Shown here one piece after another: positions 61,375 through 64,000 of a stretch of 64,000 bases of DNA. The notes beneath the pieces were generated by a model. That model worked only from the letters and a program-made list of their open reading frames with translations, was not told the DNA's origin and searched no databases. Source of the stretch: Apiotrichum sp. Y4204 (Eukaryota > Basidiomycota > Tremellomycetes > Trichosporonales > Trichosporonaceae); assembly GCA_025531455.1 (NCBI GenBank), contig JAMYHL010000012.1, positions 372,001-436,000 on the forward strand, given 5' to 3'. Every line of letters begins with the position of its first letter. Position 1 is the stretch's first letter. Made by a program: the position numbers and the translations under genes.

Positions 61375-62142
61375 CGGACCCGCTGTGAGCGAGGGGGCGA
61401 GGCGATGCATGCCCCGGTATGAAATGCAAAAAGTTGAGGAGGGGATCTTGATCGCTCGTGGAGTTGAACCACTAACCGCCAGATGGAGGTCCTCTCTCCA
61501 CCTGTTTCATTTTCGTCATTCCCGTCCGAGGGGATCGAACTCTCGGAGGTGCACACAAATTTGGGTCTGAAAATGGCTGCGGCCCCGGTAGTCATCCCGG
61601 TACACTACACGCCCCATTGGAGATAAAGATAACATGGGTCCTCATCTAGTGCACCCCCCACATTCCCCCAAGACCAGGCCGAGGATTATCACCACTGCGG
61701 CATACTTGTTCAGCATTGCTGTTCTGGAGTCTTGTCTGGGTGCCCGGGTGCCTTTGCTCCTGCTGAACGCAACACTATATGCGACGACGAAAACCTCTTT
61801 GCATCCTGGCGAACGCTGCATGTCAACCACTGAACGTAAACGAGCTACAGCACACTCAAGACGCCGCACTAAGTGAGATGTGTCTCGACGTACAACAGAC
61901 AGTTTGTGGCGTCTACGATGTCCCATGTCAACGCTCCCACATGCGATCCAGTCCGCGTTTGCCTGTGATCCACATATATTTGCAACTTGATTATTGAACT
62001 CGTTAGATGCATAACAATAAGAAGCTCCTCCGAGCCCGTTGAGCAGGAGACGGATAGGAGCGATGAAGATTACACCTTTCTGCTCGTCGGACTAGGGAGA
62101 ATTATCATTAAGTCGGGGGCTACAAGGTAATATACGCGGCAC
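61375..62142. other. intergenic, with further tRNA-like fragments on the minus strand
   Basis: Minus-strand B-box-like words AGTTCGATCCC (about 61528) and GGTTCAACTCC (about 61465) sit in small hairpins followed by a T run near 61427. No complete cloverleaf can be drawn. No protein gene seen to 62142. Confidence 0.45.
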
Positions 62143-62185
62143 GGACGTGCCCCTTTAATAATAAAAGGGGCCAAGGGGCACGTCC
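62143..62185. terminator. 3'-flanking hairpin with two competing stems
   Basis: GGACGTGCCCCTT (62143-62155) and its exact complement (62173-62185) form a 13-bp stem only 4 nt after the stop codon of the minus-strand small gene. In that transcript an internal GCCCCTTT/AAAGGGGC stem would use the same 3' arm bases, so the two folds exclude each other. Role as 3' UTR structure is inferred. Confidence 0.65.
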
Positions 62186-62189
62186 TTCA

Positions 62190-62461
62190 CTATACTGCAC
62201 TCCCATGATGTCCGCGACGACGGCCGCCGCCCCTGCAGGCGCCGCATGTGATGAAGTTCCAGATGGCGGTGAGGATCGCGGCGATACTGCTTGTTAGAAA
62301 AGGTCCATCTATTCCTTCTAGAGTTCCCCTAGACGTACCCGCTGAAGATGGCCGTGAAGAAGGACGCGATGGCGCTCACGATGGCATTGAGACAGCCCGC
62401 GATAGCGGAGAAGATCTGGAAGGGTCAGCGCGGTCAGCACTACAAGACTCACGTTTCCCAT
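62190..62461 (-). CDS. 60-residue hydrophobic small membrane protein, three exons
   Basis: Not visible as a plain ORF because two introns split it. Exons 62453-62461 (ATGGGAAAC), 62339-62415 and 62190-62286 (introns 37 and 52 nt with CTGAC/CTAAC branch sites) join to 61 codons. The protein begins MGNIFSAIAGCLNAIVSAIA, continues with Ala/Ile-rich 'SFFTAIFSGIAAILTAIWNF' and ends with ITCGACRGG and a basic tail RRRRGHHGSAV. Small fungal proteins starting MGxxxSAI with Ile/Ala-rich repeats and a Cys-rich end are widespread and uncharacterised. Gly2 could be myristoylated and the cysteines palmitoylated; both are inference. Periodic SAI/TAI units every 7-8 residues suggest amphipathic helices lying on or in a membrane. 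Confidence 0.82.
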
Positions 62462-64000
62462 GGCGGATAATGTGCGATGTGTTCAAACTGGGTGGCGAGG
62501 AGGCTGCAGGCTGCTTCTATATATACATGTTTTTTTTTCCTGTGAGTCGCCACCGTGGCGAGGTTGCGCTCGCTCCACTGAGAGCGCGGCTCGCGCACCT
62601 CGTCGCCGCAGAATGCTCCATGCTCCGTTACAGCAACATGCCGCACACATGCACAACGTCACAAAGGGCTCTGCAGGGGCTGCCGCCGGGTGGATTGTGG
62701 GTTGAGATGGAAATTACATCATGCCGAGCATGGCCTGCAGGTTGCCATCCCGCCATCCCCGCGCCCTCCGTCCCATACATACGGTCTATGCCGTACGACG
62801 CGTGTGTCACATGCACATCCGCGCCACTGACGTCAGGCGCCTGGAACAGCTGATACAACTGCTTGCCATGCTTGTTTACACTCGACTCGGGCAACTTCTC
62901 GCAGGATCACAGGCCCTCCCTGTCTTTTCGTACAGCGCGTGTTGCGCACTAATGTTTACATTGTTAGATGGTTAAGCGCGAGGGGCTGCGGACGGATGAT
63001 GTCAGCGTTCTGGCCAGGTCGTGGCTGAAACGAACGAGACCGGGGTACCGCCAGGACAATAGTACCCGATGGCCAATGAGTTGGAAGCACTGGGAAGGGA
63101 AAGTGGGTCGCAGTCTGTGAGGAATCCAATGGCAAAGGCCGAATGTCTGCCGCGGTGCGAGGTTCGGCTTTAGGGCCGCTGACGTCGGGGGCAAAGATAG
63201 TTGGAGATAGTTCTGGAAGCAAAGACAAGTCTCGACCCAGTGCGCAGTCCCGCGGTCTCGACTCGAAACACGAGCTGCACGCGCTACACGACGGTGCGAA
63301 GGGTTGTTTTCGTCATTGGCGCCATGTGTAGTGTTCTTCTTCAGGCCTTCAGGGTGTCGGGCACTCTTCCACTGAAAGAGTTGCCGCAATCTTGAGTTAA
63401 CTGTCTTTTAAGACTGCCGTCTGAGAGACCTTGTTTCTTGTTGCCCTGCCTCCACATCCATCCGAGCTATCCGAGGCTATCGAGAGGTTTTTAATCTGGC
63501 TATCACTGTACCACTCCGTTTAATCACACTGGAACGCCCACCCCTCGTCGCTATCAGCACAAACTGGATCGCCTCCAAGATGTGCCACTGCCAGTCAACG
63601 CTATCCATGCAAGCTTGCACAAAGGTTGCACAAGGAGGGTCGAGCCATAACCGCCACTCATCCCCGTTGACGCGTTGACGCTACCAGTGCGCCGGCCAGG
63701 AGCTGACAGTATACTAATTCCAGCACCTGTGGCCATATGGCCATGCAGAATATAGTCATCCAGCTGCCACAGGTGCATTGTCGTACTGATTGACACACCG
63801 GGAGTCAGTCAGCAATCATTTCGTGCTCGGCAATGTCCTCGCTGGCGAAAGCTGATCCGGTCGGCCGTCGCGCTAGGGCAGGTGGCGCTGTGGATTCAGT
63901 TCGGTGTCAAGTTCACTGTTGCGCGAGGCCAACCTCGTACCGCGAGGATGACGCGTGCGCTGCATATCGTGAACGGGGTGGACGACTCGCGACAACGCGG
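62462..64000. other. right-end gene-free region
   Basis: No supported gene to the end of the window. Probably promoter of the small membrane protein gene, then unassigned DNA. Two similar GCCRCTGACGTCRGG words occur, at 62824 and 63177. Confidence 0.5.
62828..62835. promoter_or_regulatory. CRE/ATF-type palindrome TGACGTCA
   Basis: A perfect TGACGTCA, the bZIP CRE site, 367 bp upstream of the minus-strand small gene; a one-base variant (TGACGTCG) lies near 63180. Significance unproven. Confidence 0.35.

Overview
The window reads as nuclear DNA of a basidiomycete yeast, most likely a tremellomycete of the Trichosporon/Cryptococcus type. Genes are GC-rich and cut by many very short introns (mostly 33-60 nt, GTRNGT donors, CTGAC/CTAAC branch sites close to the acceptor). 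It holds an intron-containing tRNA and a full set of ordinary eukaryotic housekeeping genes. Exon boundaries below were worked out by hand from splice signals and frame continuity; in nearly every model the exon lengths sum to a whole number of codons.

Layout. 0-8 kb: AAR2 (U5 snRNP assembly) head-to-head with a small JmjC/cupin-like protein, then a steroid 5-alpha-reductase-family enzyme and a large Zn2Cys6 transcription factor with about 3.3 kb of gene-free DNA upstream. 11-12.8 kb: a divergent pair of mutually homologous genes, one with a signal peptide and an apparent frameshift. 13.9-18.5 kb: an AIF/AMID-like FAD oxidoreductase and a siderophore-type MFS transporter in tandem; both promoters carry the iron-GATA consensus ATCWGATAA plus a shared 12-mer. 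18.8-21.6 kb: the GCN5 acetyltransferase. 23.4-25.7 kb: an unrecognised Pro/Ser-rich protein. Then ITPase, tRNA-Arg(UCG), RAD2/XPG nuclease and HSP104.

From 35.0 to 49.6 kb there is a 14.6-kb gene-poor block with degenerate duplications and short tandem repeats and only one plausible small ORF. It contrasts sharply with the gene density on both sides and may be heterochromatic, centromere-like or a transposon graveyard. From 49.6 kb normal density resumes: CDC27/APC3, RER1, ARPC5, WBP11, a DysF-domain peroxin-like protein and a PHAF1/UPF0183 protein.

The right end is the most unusual part. At 60.92-61.37 kb, 19 copies of a TTTTAC/GTAAAA hexamer, including a perfect 42-bp palindrome, flank a tRNA-like unit with A box, B box and oligo-T terminator. 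Just beyond is a three-exon gene for a 60-residue membrane protein whose stop codon is followed at once by a pair of competing hairpins.

Most genes are independent housekeeping functions (splicing: AAR2, WBP11; DNA repair and nucleotide hygiene: RAD2, ITPase; proteostasis: HSP104; trafficking and cytoskeleton: RER1, ARPC5; cell cycle: CDC27). The only functional neighbourhood suggested by sequence is the putative iron pair at 13.9-18.5 kb.
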